A DNA stretch of 42,190 nt from an uncultured Lachnospiraceae bacterium (GCA_902786205.1 CADABQ010000020.1:1-42190), one strand, 5' to 3'. Positions 9,137 to 17,550 are shown, counted from the first letter of the stretch. Numbers and translations: made by a program. The notes: generated by a model from the sequence alone, not told the origin.

Positions 9137-10213
9137 ATGCTTCGAATAGGAATGTTGACAAGTGGAGGCGACTGTCAGGCGTTAAATGCAGCGATGCGTG
9201 GAGTCGTAAAAACCTTATATCAAAAAGAAAAGGAAGTAGAAATTTATGGTTTTCAGGATGGATATAAGGGATTGATTTATGGAAATTACGAAATATTGAC
9301 AGACCATGATTTTTCAGGAATATTAACACTTGGAGGAACCATTTTAGGCTCCTCCAGACAACCCTTTAAAAAAATGGGACAGCCGGATGAAAACGGACTG
9401 GATAAAGTACAGGCAATGAAAGACAATTATAAAAAATTAAAATTAGATTGTCTGGTAATCTTAGGAGGAAATGGAACACATAAAACTGCTAACCTGCTTC
9501 GCAGTCAAGGACTTCATGTGGTGACCTTACCTAAAACGATTGATAATGATATTTGGGGAACGGATATGACATTTGGATTTCAGAGTGCCGTGGATATTGC
9601 CACCAATGCGATTGATTGTATTCATACAACAGCCGCCTCTCATGGAAGAATATTTGTAGTGGAAATTATGGGGCATAAAGTAGGATGGATGACGTTACAT
9701 GCAGGAATTGCGGGCGGTGCAGATATTATTTTGATTCCAGAAATTCCGTATGATATTGATGCAATCGTAAAAGCCATTGAAAAAAGAAATGCCAAAGGCA
9801 AGCGTTTTACTATATTGGCAGTAGCGGAGGGGGCTATTTCAAAAGAAGATGCTATGTTGACGAAAAAGCAGTTAAAGGAAAAGAAAAAGCGGACAACATA
9901 TCCATCCGTATCGTATGAAATTGCAGATGAGATTTCAAAGCGTACTGGAATGGAAATTCGCATCACAGTTCCTGGGCATATGCAACGAGGTGGTTCGCCA
10001 TGCCCTTACGATCGTGTTCTTGCAACCCGTTTAGGTGCAGCCGCAGCCGGCTTGATTTTACAGAAAAATTATGGAAATATGGTCGGAATTGTAGAGGATA
10101 AGGTAGTAGCAGTTCCTTTAGAAGAAGTAGCGGGAAAATTGAAAAAAATAAATCCAGAAGCGGATATTATACAAGAAACAAGAGATTTAGGAATTAGTTT
10201 TGGGGATTGTTAA
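9137..10213 (+). CDS. pfkA: Phosphofructokinase, atypical active site (group III-like)
   Basis: This 358-residue protein phosphorylates fructose 6-phosphate in glycolysis. The phosphate-binding start (LTSGGDCQALNAAMRG) and the catalytic PKTIDND loop are clear, followed by GRIFVVEIMGHKVGWM and the PGHMQRGG substrate loop. Two positions bear on the phosphoryl donor. The usual GGDG is GGNG here, and the residue before TIDND is Lys, as in pyrophosphate-dependent and mixed group III enzymes, rather than Gly as in classical ATP-dependent PfkA. The Gly after GGN favours ATP. The donor therefore cannot be settled from sequence. The ATG has GGAGGG 7 nt before it, and a hairpin terminator follows the stop. 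Confidence 0.88.
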   Translation: MLRIGMLTSGGDCQALNAAMRGVVKTLYQKEKEVEIYGFQDGYKGLIYGNYEILTDHDFSGILTLGGTILGSSRQPFKKMGQPDENGLDKVQAMKDNYKKLKLDCLVILGGNGTHKTANLLRSQGLHVVTLPKTIDNDIWGTDMTFGFQSAVDIATNAIDCIHTTAASHGRIFVVEIMGHKVGWMTLHAGIAGGADIILIPEIPYDIDAIVKAIEKRNAKGKRFTILAVAEGAISKEDAMLTKKQLKEKKKRTTYPSVSYEIADEISKRTGMEIRITVPGHMQRGGSPCPYDRVLATRLGAAAAGLILQKNYGNMVGIVEDKVVAVPLEEVAGKLKKINPEADIIQETRDLGISFGDC

Positions 10214-10260
10214 AGAAAAGATTTGAATGAGATAACAGCCTATAGAAACTTGTACGGTAG

Positions 10261-10305
10261 CAGTCAGTTATGTTTTAGAACAAAGCGTAATTGACTGTTA
10301 TTTTT
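10261..10305 (+). terminator. Terminator after pfkA
   Basis: CAGTCAGTTA (10261-10270) pairs with TAATTGACTG (10288-10297), with one G-U pair and a 17-nt loop. The T-rich tail TTATTTTT follows. Confidence 0.6.
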
Positions 10306-10426
10306 ATGCTATCAGAAAGTGTGTTCTATAGCATAAAATAAAAATGTTCTATATGGGCTTGTCTACTCTGTTTTGGATAAAACAAGTGACTTTACCAATT
10401 TGGTATGATAAGATAGATTTTAACAC

Positions 10427-10465
10427 GAGCAAGTAGCAGAACGGATTGCGAATATCCGCTTGCTT
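10427..10465 (+). repeat. GAGCAAG-type dispersed palindromic repeat, copy 1
   Basis: The unit begins GAGCAAGTAGCAG and ends GAATATCCGCTTGCTT. It can fold by pairing GCAAG with CTTGC and GGAT with ATCC. Closely similar units lie at 19322-19358 and, less complete, at 37081-37117. This copy lies in the 304-bp gap between pfkA and the next gene; the rest of that gap holds only the pfkA terminator. Confidence 0.6.
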
Positions 10466-10517
10466 AATGATAGCAGTCTTTAGAGAATGGATCGAAAAGG
10501 AGGTTGCGATTAGAAAA

Positions 10518-10973
10518 ATGCAAATATTTGTAGATGCAGATGCCTGTCCTGTTGTTCGTATTATTGAGGAGATAGCGGAAAAATATAATGTTTCGGTTAC
10601 ATTACTTTGCGATACGAATCACATGTTACATTCTAACTATAGTAAAGTGCTGGTGGTAGGTGCAGGAGCAGATGCAGTGGATTATAAGTTAATTAGTATA
10701 TGCCAGAAAGGGGATCTTGTGGTATCACAAGATTATGGAGTGGCAGCAATGGCACTTGGAAAGGGAGCTTATGCCATTCATCAGTCGGGAAAATGGTATA
10801 CCAATGAAAATATCGACCAAATGTTGATGGAGAGACATCTGGCAAAAAAGGCAAGACGAAGTAAGAAAAAGAATCATATAAAAGGACCACGAAAAAGGAC
10901 GGAAGAAGATGATATCCGATTTGCGGAGAGCTTTGAAAAGTTACTTTGTAAGTCAATTACTATTCACAGGTAG
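10518..10973 (+). CDS. YaiI/YqxD family protein (DUF188)
   Basis: This 151-residue protein belongs to the YaiI/YqxD family. It starts with the signature MQIFVDADACPVV, continues with VLVVGAGADAVDYKLI, and has the acidic/basic motif VVSQDYGVAAMALGKGA, a PIN-like arrangement of Asp residues. The C-terminus is highly basic (KKARRSKKKN, KGPRKRTEEDD), suggesting nucleic-acid binding. The ATG at 10518 is chosen by family alignment. The AAGGAGG at 10497-10503 is 14 nt away, longer than ideal, and no alternative ATG or GTG fits better. The biochemical role of the family is not established. It may be transcribed with the signal peptidase gene, though that gene has its own promoter. Confidence 0.85.
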   Translation: MQIFVDADACPVVRIIEEIAEKYNVSVTLLCDTNHMLHSNYSKVLVVGAGADAVDYKLISICQKGDLVVSQDYGVAAMALGKGAYAIHQSGKWYTNENIDQMLMERHLAKKARRSKKKNHIKGPRKRTEEDDIRFAESFEKLLCKSITIHR

Positions 10974-11026
10974 ATGTGAACAGTAACAGGCACTGAATAG
11001 GAAATGTATGATAAAGATACTCCTAC

Positions 11027-11055
11027 TTTACAATGAAATGAAAATTGAATATAAT
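11027..11055 (+). promoter_or_regulatory. Promoter for signal peptidase gene
   Basis: TTTACA (11027-11032), a 17-bp spacer and a perfect TATAAT (11050-11055) lie about 90 bp before the start at 11147. An imperfect hairpin ending in GTGAACAGT (about 10960-10985) lies just upstream. Confidence 0.6.
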
Positions 11056-11146
11056 AAAAAGGTAGTGTTAGGATTGTAGCGGCATAATGCAAAAAACAAT
11101 CTGTTTCATATCAAAATTTTTAACTGAAAGAAGGAAAGGAAAAAAG

Positions 11147-11770
11147 ATGAGTGAAGAAAAAAGGACAGAGGTAGAAGAAAAAGTAGAGGAGAGCGGAACA
11201 AAGGATCGAAAAAGTCAGATACGGAGTCTGGTAAAAGAAGTATTAATTTATGCTATGATTTTCGTGGCAGTCATGTATTTTGTTCCCAATTACGTTTGTG
11301 CAAAAACGATAGTGAGCGGACCGTCTATGAAGAATACATTACAAGACTATGATAATGTTTTGCTAGACAAGGTAAGTTATCGATTTGGTGCTCCAAAACG
11401 ATTTGATGTAGTAGTTTTTTATCATTTTGATGATCCAAAACATCCAGATAAAAAAGATAAGACCCAATATAGCTTTTATGTAAAGCGTATTATTGGATTA
11501 CCGGGAGAAACCGTACAAATTAAGGGGGAGACGATTTATATAAATGGAAAGCCTTTAAAGGAAGATTATGGGAAAGATCCGATTACTGATGCGGGAATTG
11601 CGGAAGAACCAATTACATTGGGCGATGATGAGTATTTTATGCTAGGTGACAATCGTGGAAATAGTACGGATAGTCGTGATCCTAGTGTTGGATGTGTGAA
11701 ACGGGATTGGATTGTAGGAAAAGTAAGTTTTCGTATTTATCCCTTTGATTCAATTGGAAAAATAAATTAG
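11147..11770 (+). CDS. lepB: Signal peptidase I
   Basis: This 207-residue membrane serine protease removes signal peptides from exported proteins. A charged cytoplasmic N-terminus of about 35 residues is followed by one membrane helix (VLIYAMIFVAVMYFVPNYV). The catalytic Ser is in the SGPSM box and the general-base Lys in YVKRIIGLPGE. The third conserved box is YFMLGDNRGNSTDSR. The single N-terminal helix is the Gram-positive SipS-like form. The ATG at 11147 is preferred because AAGGAAAGGA lies immediately upstream. It probably processes the several signal-peptide proteins encoded here. A long hairpin follows the stop. Confidence 0.95.
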   Translation: MSEEKRTEVEEKVEESGTKDRKSQIRSLVKEVLIYAMIFVAVMYFVPNYVCAKTIVSGPSMKNTLQDYDNVLLDKVSYRFGAPKRFDVVVFYHFDDPKHPDKKDKTQYSFYVKRIIGLPGETVQIKGETIYINGKPLKEDYGKDPITDAGIAEEPITLGDDEYFMLGDNRGNSTDSRDPSVGCVKRDWIVGKVSFRIYPFDSIGKIN

Positions 11771-11776
11771 TTTTAG

Positions 11777-11835
11777 AATAACAGTTTTGCCGTAAAGTGA
11801 TGGAAAAGAAAGTGCGGCGAAGCTGTTATTTTGCG
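11777..11835 (+). terminator. Terminator after signal peptidase
   Basis: AATAACAGTTTTGCCG (11777-11792) pairs with CGGCGAAGCTGTTATT (11815-11830), 16 bp with two G-U pairs. The loop is 22 nt and the downstream tail is TTGCG. The outer AACAG/CTGTT arms resemble the dispersed GTAACAGTT family. Confidence 0.6.
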
Positions 11836-11873
11836 TTATAGGATAATTCGTTTTATAATGTAAAAATGGAAGA

Positions 11874-11981
11874 ATGGATGGCGACACAATTACCTTTTTC
11901 GTTGGTAGCGGTTTATTGCTTGCAACGGTAGGTATAATTTGGTTGAAAAAGGAAAAAATGACTGTAAATGAATTAACGTGA
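11874..11981 (+). pseudogene. Remnant of a cell-wall-anchor tail, or a 35-residue membrane peptide
   Basis: A 35-codon frame starts MDGDTITFF, continues with a hydrophobic run (VGSGLLLATVGIIWL) and ends in a basic tail (KKEK). This matches the C-terminal half of an LPxTG sorting signal: residues after the motif, one membrane helix, then a positive tail. The LPxTG pentapeptide is missing, and a stop lies a few codons upstream. GGAAGA directly touches the ATG, a poor spacing for initiation. It is most likely the leftover end of a sortase substrate, but a genuine small membrane protein is possible. The rest of the 371-bp gap between the signal peptidase gene and sufC holds only the terminator and the sufC promoter. 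Confidence 0.35.
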
Positions 11982-12027
11982 ATAGTAACTACGGTAACAT
12001 TATAAATTGGAAAAAGGAACTTAAATC

Positions 12028-12057
12028 TTGCAAAACAGATATGGATACTGTTACAAT
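12028..12057 (+). promoter_or_regulatory. Candidate promoter for the suf operon
   Basis: TTGCAA (12028-12033) and TACAAT (12052-12057) are separated by 18 bp, 84 bp before sufC. The -10 box overlaps an ACTGTTACAA motif related to the dispersed repeat. No Rrf2-type box was recognised here. Confidence 0.4.
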
Positions 12058-12141
12058 AGAGTTCACAGGTGTAAATAGAATGACTAGAGAAGGTTTTTAC
12101 AGTTGCTTAAAAGTAGAAAAGCAAAGACAAAAGGAGGAGCT

Positions 12142-12867
12142 ATGTTAGAATTAAAGAACGTATCCTTTACTGTATCAGAGGAAAATGATACGCGGACAAT
12201 TATCAATAACTTAAGTTTAACAGTAGATGACAATAAATTTATCGTAATTACAGGACCAAATGGTGGTGGTAAATCTACGCTGGCAAAATTGATTATGGGA
12301 GTAAAACCGGTTACGAGTGGAAAGATTTATTTTAATGGAATAGATATTACAGATATGAGCATAACAGAGAGAGCAAAACTTGGTGTTAGTTTTGCCTTTC
12401 AGCAACCAGTACGTTTCAAAGGGATCAAAGTGCTGGATTTGATTCGTTTGGCAGCAGGAAAGAAACTTTCCGTGGCAGACGCTTGCGAATATCTTTCTAA
12501 GGTTGGTTTATGTGCCAGAGAATATATTAATCGTGAGGTAAACGACAGTCTCTCTGGTGGAGAATTAAAGAGAATTGAAATAGCAACGGTATTGGCAAGA
12601 GGAACAAAATTGTCCATTTTTGACGAACCGGAAGCGGGAATTGATTTATGGAGCTTTCAAAACTTGATTCAGGTATTTGAAGATATGAGAACAAGTATTC
12701 AAGGTTCTGTATTAATCATTTCCCACCAAGAACGTATTTTGAATATTGCAGACGAAATTGTAGTGATTCGCAATGGTCAGGTTGCTGAGCAGGGAAGCAA
12801 GGATGCTATTTTACCTAAATTGCTGGGTACATCATCTGCGATATCACCATGTGAGAAACTTTTATAG
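12142..12867 (+). CDS. sufC: Fe-S cluster assembly ATPase SufC
   Basis: This 241-residue ABC-type cytosolic ATPase works with the SufB-like scaffold in Fe-S cluster building. Walker A is GPNGGGKST, the Q-loop is FAFQQPVRF, the signature is LSGGELKR and Walker B with its unusual SufC-type D-loop is IFDEPEAGIDLW. The switch His lies in IISHQER. There are no membrane segments. The ATG at 12142 has AAGGAGGAG before it; an upstream in-frame TTG lacks a site. The next gene starts 11 bp downstream. No sufS, sufU or sufD is present, so the pair looks like the minimal two-gene (SmsCB-type) system of Clostridia and archaea. Confidence 0.93.
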   Translation: MLELKNVSFTVSEENDTRTIINNLSLTVDDNKFIVITGPNGGGKSTLAKLIMGVKPVTSGKIYFNGIDITDMSITERAKLGVSFAFQQPVRFKGIKVLDLIRLAAGKKLSVADACEYLSKVGLCAREYINREVNDSLSGGELKRIEIATVLARGTKLSIFDEPEAGIDLWSFQNLIQVFEDMRTSIQGSVLIISHQERILNIADEIVVIRNGQVAEQGSKDAILPKLLGTSSAISPCEKLL

Positions 12868-12878
12868 GAGGTGAGAAA

Positions 12879-13799
12879 ATGTTAGATGAGATTCAGAAGA
12901 GATTATTAGAAGAAGTAGCTGATTTGCATGAAGTACCGGAAGGAGCTTACAACATTCGTGCAAACGGAACAATGGCGGCAAGAAATACCACTGCTAATAT
13001 TGATATTATTTCAAAAGAAGATAAAAGTGGAATCGATATTAAGATTAAAGATGGAACAAAAAAACAGAGTGTGCATATTCCAGTTGTATTAAGTCAGAGT
13101 GGCATGAAAGAGATGGTTTATAATGATTTTTATATAGGAGAAGATTGTGATGTAACAATCATTGCCGGTTGTGGAATTCATAATTCCGGCTCACAGGATG
13201 CACAACATGATGGAATTCATCGCTTTTTTGTAGGGAAAAATTCAAAAGTGAAATATGTGGAAAAACATTACGGAGCTGGAGATGGTAGTGGAAAACGTAT
13301 TCTAAATCCTGGGACAGAAGTTTATCAGCAGGAAAACAGTTATATGGAAATGGAAATGGTACAGATTAAAGGTGTAGACTCTACGTATCGTATGAATAAA
13401 GCAGAATTGGCAAAAGGAGCTACTCTTATTGTGCATGAGCGTTTGATGACACATGGAGAGCAAGATGCCATTAGTGTATATCAGGTTGTATTAAATGGAG
13501 AAAATGCAAGTACGGATATTATTTCCCGATCGGTAGCAAGAGATACTTCAAAGCAGAAATTTGAGGCTTGTATAACGGGAAATAACCTATGTCATGGACA
13601 TGCAGAATGTGATGCAATCATTATGGATAAGGCTCGTGTGATTGCAGTACCACAATTAGATGCGAATAATGTGGACGCAGAGTTAGTGCACGAGGCTGCA
13701 ATTGGAAAGATTGCAGGAGACCAGCTTATTAAACTTATGACATTGGGATTGACAGAAGAAGAGGCAGAAGAATGGATTATTAATGGCTTTTTGAAATAA
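12879..13799 (+). CDS. sufB: SufB/SufD-family scaffold of a minimal SUF system
   Basis: This 306-residue protein is shorter than classical SufB (about 470). The beta-helix core is recognisable and the C-terminus has the family hallmark HEAAIGKIAGDQLIKLM followed by GLTEEEAEEWI. Candidate cluster ligands are in CHGHAECDAI and in the conserved acidic/His residues near the C-terminus. The N-terminal region of full SufB is missing, as in the two-component SmsB form. It starts 11 bp after sufC with a perfect AGGAGGTGA. It is expected to form a complex with SufC and act as scaffold. The source of sulfide or persulfide is not encoded in the window. Confidence 0.88.
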   Translation: MLDEIQKRLLEEVADLHEVPEGAYNIRANGTMAARNTTANIDIISKEDKSGIDIKIKDGTKKQSVHIPVVLSQSGMKEMVYNDFYIGEDCDVTIIAGCGIHNSGSQDAQHDGIHRFFVGKNSKVKYVEKHYGAGDGSGKRILNPGTEVYQQENSYMEMEMVQIKGVDSTYRMNKAELAKGATLIVHERLMTHGEQDAISVYQVVLNGENASTDIISRSVARDTSKQKFEACITGNNLCHGHAECDAIIMDKARVIAVPQLDANNVDAELVHEAAIGKIAGDQLIKLMTLGLTEEEAEEWIINGFLK

Positions 13800-13868
13800 A
13801 AAGAATGCATGTTTTCATTGGATGTCTCATAGATAGAAGTAAAGCGAGTAGGAAAGGAAGAGTCTATC

Positions 13869-14819
13869 ATGCAAAATATAATTGAAGAGGAAATGGAAGG
13901 TATTGTATCCATCATTTTGGAGGATTATAAAAAAGAACGTACGATTGATCGATTAGATCTTTATAATCAGCCACAAAAAGACAGCATTATTGCTATTATT
14001 GAAAAATTACAGCGTATTATTTATTCTGGTTATTTTAGTGAACGTTCGTATAAATTTTATAATGTGGAAAATGGGTTTGCAGTGCAGATAGAGGATGCTA
14101 TGTTTTGTTTAAATAAGCAGATTGGTCGTGTATTATGCTATAAACCAGAATTTAAGGATGCATCCGAGACGAAGATACAAGAAGAGGCACAAAAGATTTC
14201 AGTTGCATTTTTTAAGAAAATACCAATGATTCGAGAATATGTGGAAGGAGATCTGGAAGCGGCTTATGATGGTGATCCTGCCGCATATTATCGAGAAGAG
14301 ATTATTTTATCTTACCCTGGTGTATATGCCATTACGGTAAATCGTATTGCCCATGAATTGTTTTTGCTGGGGGTACCGTTGATTCCACGTATTATGACGG
14401 AACATGCACATTGGCAGACTGGTATTGATATTCATCCGGGAGCTACCATAGGAAAGAGTTTTTTCATTGATCATGGTACTGGAATTGTAATTGGAGAAAC
14501 GACTGTAATTGGAAATAATGTAAAAATTTATCAGGGTGTTACCTTGGGTGCATTATCTACCAGTGGTGGACAAAAATTGCAAGGGAAAAAGCGCCATCCG
14601 ACAATTGAGGATGATGTAGTGATTTATTCTGGTGCATCCATTTTAGGTGGAGATACTGTAATTGGAAAAGGTTCTGTAATTGGAGGAAATGCATTTGTTA
14701 CAAAATCCATCGAACCTGGAACTAGAGTTAGCATAAAAAATCAGGAGTTGATATTTGCTAATCGTGAAAAGCATACGGTTACCAAAACGGAATTAGAGCA
14801 AGATGATACCTGGAGATAG
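13869..14819 (+). CDS. cysE: Serine O-acetyltransferase
   Basis: This 316-residue enzyme makes O-acetylserine from serine and acetyl-CoA, the substrate for CysK encoded 1.1 kb downstream. The catalytic domain has the classic EHAHWQTGIDIHPGA and IDHGTGIVIGET motifs, followed by left-handed beta-helix hexapeptide repeats (VIGNNVKIYQGVTLGA). The His of DHGTG is the catalytic base. An N-terminal helical region of about 150 residues makes it longer than short EpsC-type enzymes. The ATG at 13869 has AGGAAAGGAAG at a good distance. It lies 69 bp after sufB and is followed by a terminator, consistent with a suf-cysE transcript. Confidence 0.93.
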   Translation: MQNIIEEEMEGIVSIILEDYKKERTIDRLDLYNQPQKDSIIAIIEKLQRIIYSGYFSERSYKFYNVENGFAVQIEDAMFCLNKQIGRVLCYKPEFKDASETKIQEEAQKISVAFFKKIPMIREYVEGDLEAAYDGDPAAYYREEIILSYPGVYAITVNRIAHELFLLGVPLIPRIMTEHAHWQTGIDIHPGATIGKSFFIDHGTGIVIGETTVIGNNVKIYQGVTLGALSTSGGQKLQGKKRHPTIEDDVVIYSGASILGGDTVIGKGSVIGGNAFVTKSIEPGTRVSIKNQELIFANREKHTVTKTELEQDDTWR

Positions 14820-14854
14820 AAAACAGGAAGCTATTACATAGGCTTATGTAAAAA

Positions 14855-14923
14855 GGGCGTTGCTGTATTGCAATGATTTTATCCAAAAGATAAAAAAGTG
14901 CAATAGCAGTAACCCCCTTTTTT
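14855..14923 (+). terminator. Terminator after cysE
   Basis: The arms around 14855-14872 (GTTGCTG...ATTGCA) and 14899-14917 (TGCAATAGCAGTAAC) pair with one bulge. A CCCCC tract opposite GGG and a T-run (14918-14923) complete it. Confidence 0.65.
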
Positions 14924-14997
14924 CTTGACAGAAAATAAAAGAAACACTATAATTCATAGTAAACAGATATGATAAAAGATAAAGAAAGGAGAAAGCA

Positions 14998-15720
14998 GTG
15001 GAAGAACAGTTTATTAGAACAAGATTGCTTTTGGGAGATGAAGGATTAGAACGTTTGAAAAATGCCAGAGTTGCTGTGTTTGGGATTGGAGGCGTTGGTG
15101 GTTTTGTAGTAGAGGCATTGGTAAGAAGTGGTATAGGTGCCATTGATTTGATTGATAGTGATACGGTTGATATTAGCAATCTGAATCGACAGATCATTGC
15201 CACACATTCCTCGTTAGGGCGTTTAAAAACAGAGGTTATGCGTGAAAGGATTGCAGACATTAATCCAGAATGCAAGGTAGTTGTACACAATTGCTTTTAC
15301 TTGCCAAAGACAGAAAATCAATTTGATTTTACAGAATATGATTATGTGGTAGATGCCATTGATACCGTGACAGGAAAGATTTCGCTTGTAATGCGTGCAC
15401 AGGAGTCGGGGACACCAATCATGTGTAGCATGGGTGCTGGAAATAAATTAAATCCAGTACAATTTGAAATTGCGGATATTTATCAAACTTCGGTATGTCC
15501 GTTAGCCAGAGTCATGCGACAGGAATTAAAAAAACGTGGTGTGAAAAAATTAAAGGTAGTATATTCTAAGGAGAGACCAGTAGAGCATAAGTTTAAATTA
15601 GAAAAAAAGGGAGAAGAAGCATCTTCTACCAAGCCAACGCCTGGCTCCATTGCTTTTACGCCTTCTGTTGCAGGACTGCTTATTGCATCGGAAGTGATAA
15701 AAGATTTGATAAATATGTGA
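14998..15720 (+). CDS. tcdA: tRNA threonylcarbamoyladenosine dehydratase TcdA (CsdL/YgdL-type)
   Basis: This 240-residue E1-like enzyme is predicted to cyclise t6A to ct6A at tRNA position 37 using ATP. The nucleotide-binding motif is VFGIGGVGGFVVEAL, the acidic loop is LIDSDTVDISNLNRQI, and the conserved DAIDTVTGK segment follows. The FIRTRLLLGDEGLERL start is the TcdA/YgdL signature and distinguishes it from MoeB and ThiF. The start is GTG at 14998 with AAGGAGAAAG before it. It is near cysE and cysK, and in other bacteria this enzyme is linked to the sulfur-transfer (CsdA/E) system. Confidence 0.85.
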   Translation: MEEQFIRTRLLLGDEGLERLKNARVAVFGIGGVGGFVVEALVRSGIGAIDLIDSDTVDISNLNRQIIATHSSLGRLKTEVMRERIADINPECKVVVHNCFYLPKTENQFDFTEYDYVVDAIDTVTGKISLVMRAQESGTPIMCSMGAGNKLNPVQFEIADIYQTSVCPLARVMRQELKKRGVKKLKVVYSKERPVEHKFKLEKKGEEASSTKPTPGSIAFTPSVAGLLIASEVIKDLINM

Positions 15721-15746
15721 GTCTAGTATAAAAATAAAAACCTTAA

Positions 15747-15828
15747 TTCCTATTGACAAAATAGGAAAAAGGTGTATAATGCTAATATAACATTATTCCT
15801 ATAAAGTCAGTATGAAAACAAGGAATAG
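15747..15828 (+). promoter_or_regulatory. cysK promoter with Rrf2/CymR-like operator repeats
   Basis: A near-consensus promoter is seen: TTGACA (15753-15758), a 16-bp spacer and TATAAT (15775-15780). The -35 box lies inside a perfect inverted repeat, TTCCTATT-N5-AATAGGAA (15747-15767). A second set, ATTCCTAT (15795-15802) and AGGAATAG (15821-15828), lies just after the expected start of transcription. CymR-type Rrf2 regulators bind AT-rich sites of this kind, and two Rrf2 genes lie downstream. The motif is observed; the regulator is inferred. Confidence 0.65.
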
Positions 15829-15909
15829 AGAAAAATATGTAAAAAAGCTGATATATAAAACATATATCAGTCCAAAATAACCATACGTGAAAGGAAAGGG
15901 GATTTTATT

Positions 15910-16845
15910 ATGTCAAAGATTTATGAAAGCGTTACAGATTTAATTGGTGGTACACCACTTTTGCATGCAAAGAATTTTGAGAAAAAAAGGGGAATCACTT
16001 CCGCAAACATTTATACTAAATTAGAGTATTTTAATCCAGCTGGAAGCGTAAAGGACCGTGTAGCACTTGCTATGATCAATCAGGCAGAGAAGGACGGAAA
16101 ATTAAAAGAAGGTTCTGTTATTATTGAACCAACAAGTGGAAATACAGGAATTGGTTTAGCATCTATTGCAGCTGCAAAGGGATATAGAATTATTCTTACT
16201 ATGCCAGAGACTATGAGTGTGGAAAGAAGAAATCTATTAAAGGCATATGGTGCAGAAGTTGTGCTTACAGATGGAGCAAAAGGAATGAAGGGTGCGATTG
16301 CCAAAGCAGAAGAACTTGCAAAGGAAACAGAAGGGTCCTTTATTCCTAGCCAGTTTGAAAATCCAGCTAATCCACATGCACATAAAACAACAACAGCATC
16401 TGAAATTTGGAATGACTTAGATGGAAAAGTGGACATCTTTATTGCAGGAGTAGGTACCGGTGGAACAGTTACAGGTATTGGAGAATTTTTAAAAGAAAAA
16501 AATCCAGACATTCAAGTTGTTGCAGTAGAACCAGCCACTTCACCTGTTTTATCAAAGGGAGTAGCAGGTCCACATAAAATTCAGGGAATTGGTGCTGGAT
16601 TTGTGCCAAAGACTTTGAATACAGAAATTTATAATGAAGTAATTGCTATTGAAAATGAAGATGCATTTGAAACAGGTAGAGCATTTGGTAAGGCAGAGGG
16701 TATTTTAGTAGGAATTTCTTCTGGTGCAGCACTTCATGCAGCAGAAATTCTTGCGGCTCGTCCAGAGAATAAGGATAAGAATATCGTTGTTCTTTTACCA
16801 GACACAGGTGATCGTTATTTATCAACTGCATTATTTAGTGAATAA
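15910..16845 (+). CDS. cysK: Cysteine synthase (O-acetylserine sulfhydrylase)
   Basis: This 311-residue PLP enzyme joins sulfide to O-acetylserine to make cysteine. The PLP Lys lies in [11 protein letters not shown], the substrate loop is PTSGNTGIG, the phosphate-binding glycine loop is [12 protein letters not shown], and the C-terminus contains GISSGAA. The ATG has AAAGGGGA at a good distance. It has its own strong promoter with an operator-like inverted repeat and a 70-nt gap from the last operator box to the start, so it is probably a single-gene unit controlled by cysteine supply. CysE may form the cysteine synthase complex with it. Confidence 0.96.
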   Translation: MSKIYESVTDLIGGTPLLHAKNFEKKRGITSANIYTKLEYFNPAGSVKDRVALAMINQAEKDGKLKEGSVIIEPTSGNTGIGLASIAAAKGYRIILTMPETMSVERRNLLKAYGAEVVLTDGAKGMKGAIAKAEELAKETEGSFIPSQFENPANPHAHKTTTASEIWNDLDGKVDIFIAGVGTGGTVTGIGEFLKEKNPDIQVVAVEPATSPVLSKGVAGPHKIQGIGAGFVPKTLNTEIYNEVIAIENEDAFETGRAFGKAEGILVGISSGAALHAAEILAARPENKDKNIVVLLPDTGDRYLSTALFSE

Positions 16846-16874
16846 TTGTGACTATTCAGAAAACTATATCTTGG

Positions 16875-16907
16875 AACAATCAGTTGGTATATAAGTAGCT
16901 GATTGTT
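16875..16907 (+). terminator. Hairpin after cysK
   Basis: AACAATCAG (16875-16883) pairs perfectly with CTGATTGTT (16899-16907). The tail is only weakly T-rich. A 13-bp palindrome, ACTCT-AAT-AGAGT (16921-16933), follows and could be an operator for the next gene. Confidence 0.5.
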
Positions 16908-17021
16908 TCAGTATATAGGTACTCTAATAGAGTTGTGAACAGTAATGATTTGTCCGTTTTATTCTTGTACAGTGTGACAGTTGATAAATACTGTGAAAAT
17001 GAAAAGAAGGGAAGATGAAAG

Positions 17022-17453
17022 TTGAAGATATCGACCAAAGGACAGTATGCACTTCAGATGATGTTAGATTTGACAATCAATGATACAGGAGAATATATTA
17101 CAATAAAGAGTATTGCAAAACGGCAGAATTTATCTGAAAAGTATTTAGAGCAGATTATGAATTTATTATCTAGAAGTGGCTACGTAAAAAGTGTTCGAGG
17201 TGCTAAAGGTGGTTACCGTCTGGCGGGGGAACCTTCCAAATTTACAGTAGGCATGATTTTACGTGCGATTGAGGGTGATTTATCGCTTGTGGAAATTACA
17301 GACAATTTGCCAGATGCACCGGTAGAGGAATGTATTCTTTCTAATGTGTGGAAAAAGATGGATACTGCAATCAATGGCGTGATTGATCATATTACATTGG
17401 AAGACTTACAAAAAGAATATCAGGGTGCAGTTGGATATGATTATGTCATTTAA
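17022..17453 (+). CDS. Rrf2 family regulator, CymR-like (no cysteine cluster)
   Basis: This 143-residue protein has the Rrf2 winged-helix domain: MKISTKGQYALQMMLDL, a recognition helix around LSEKYLEQIMNLL, and the wing SVRGAKGGYRLAG. The region that carries three Fe-S cysteines in IscR has only one Cys here (VEECIL), so it probably does not hold a cluster. In Firmicutes such Rrf2 proteins include CymR, which represses cysteine genes together with CysK. The start is a TTG at 17022 with AAGAAGGGAAG 7 nt upstream; a nearby ATG at 17015 is out of frame. Its position right after cysK supports a role in cysteine control, but the target is inferred. Confidence 0.82.
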   Translation: MKISTKGQYALQMMLDLTINDTGEYITIKSIAKRQNLSEKYLEQIMNLLSRSGYVKSVRGAKGGYRLAGEPSKFTVGMILRAIEGDLSLVEITDNLPDAPVEECILSNVWKKMDTAINGVIDHITLEDLQKEYQGAVGYDYVI

Positions 17454-17550
17454 GTACTAGGGGCAAAAGAACGGAAGCTGCATGAGTTTGCAGGATATGG
17501 TTGAATGTTTTTGAACAGAGCAGCGGATTGTTTCCATTATAGGTTTTATA

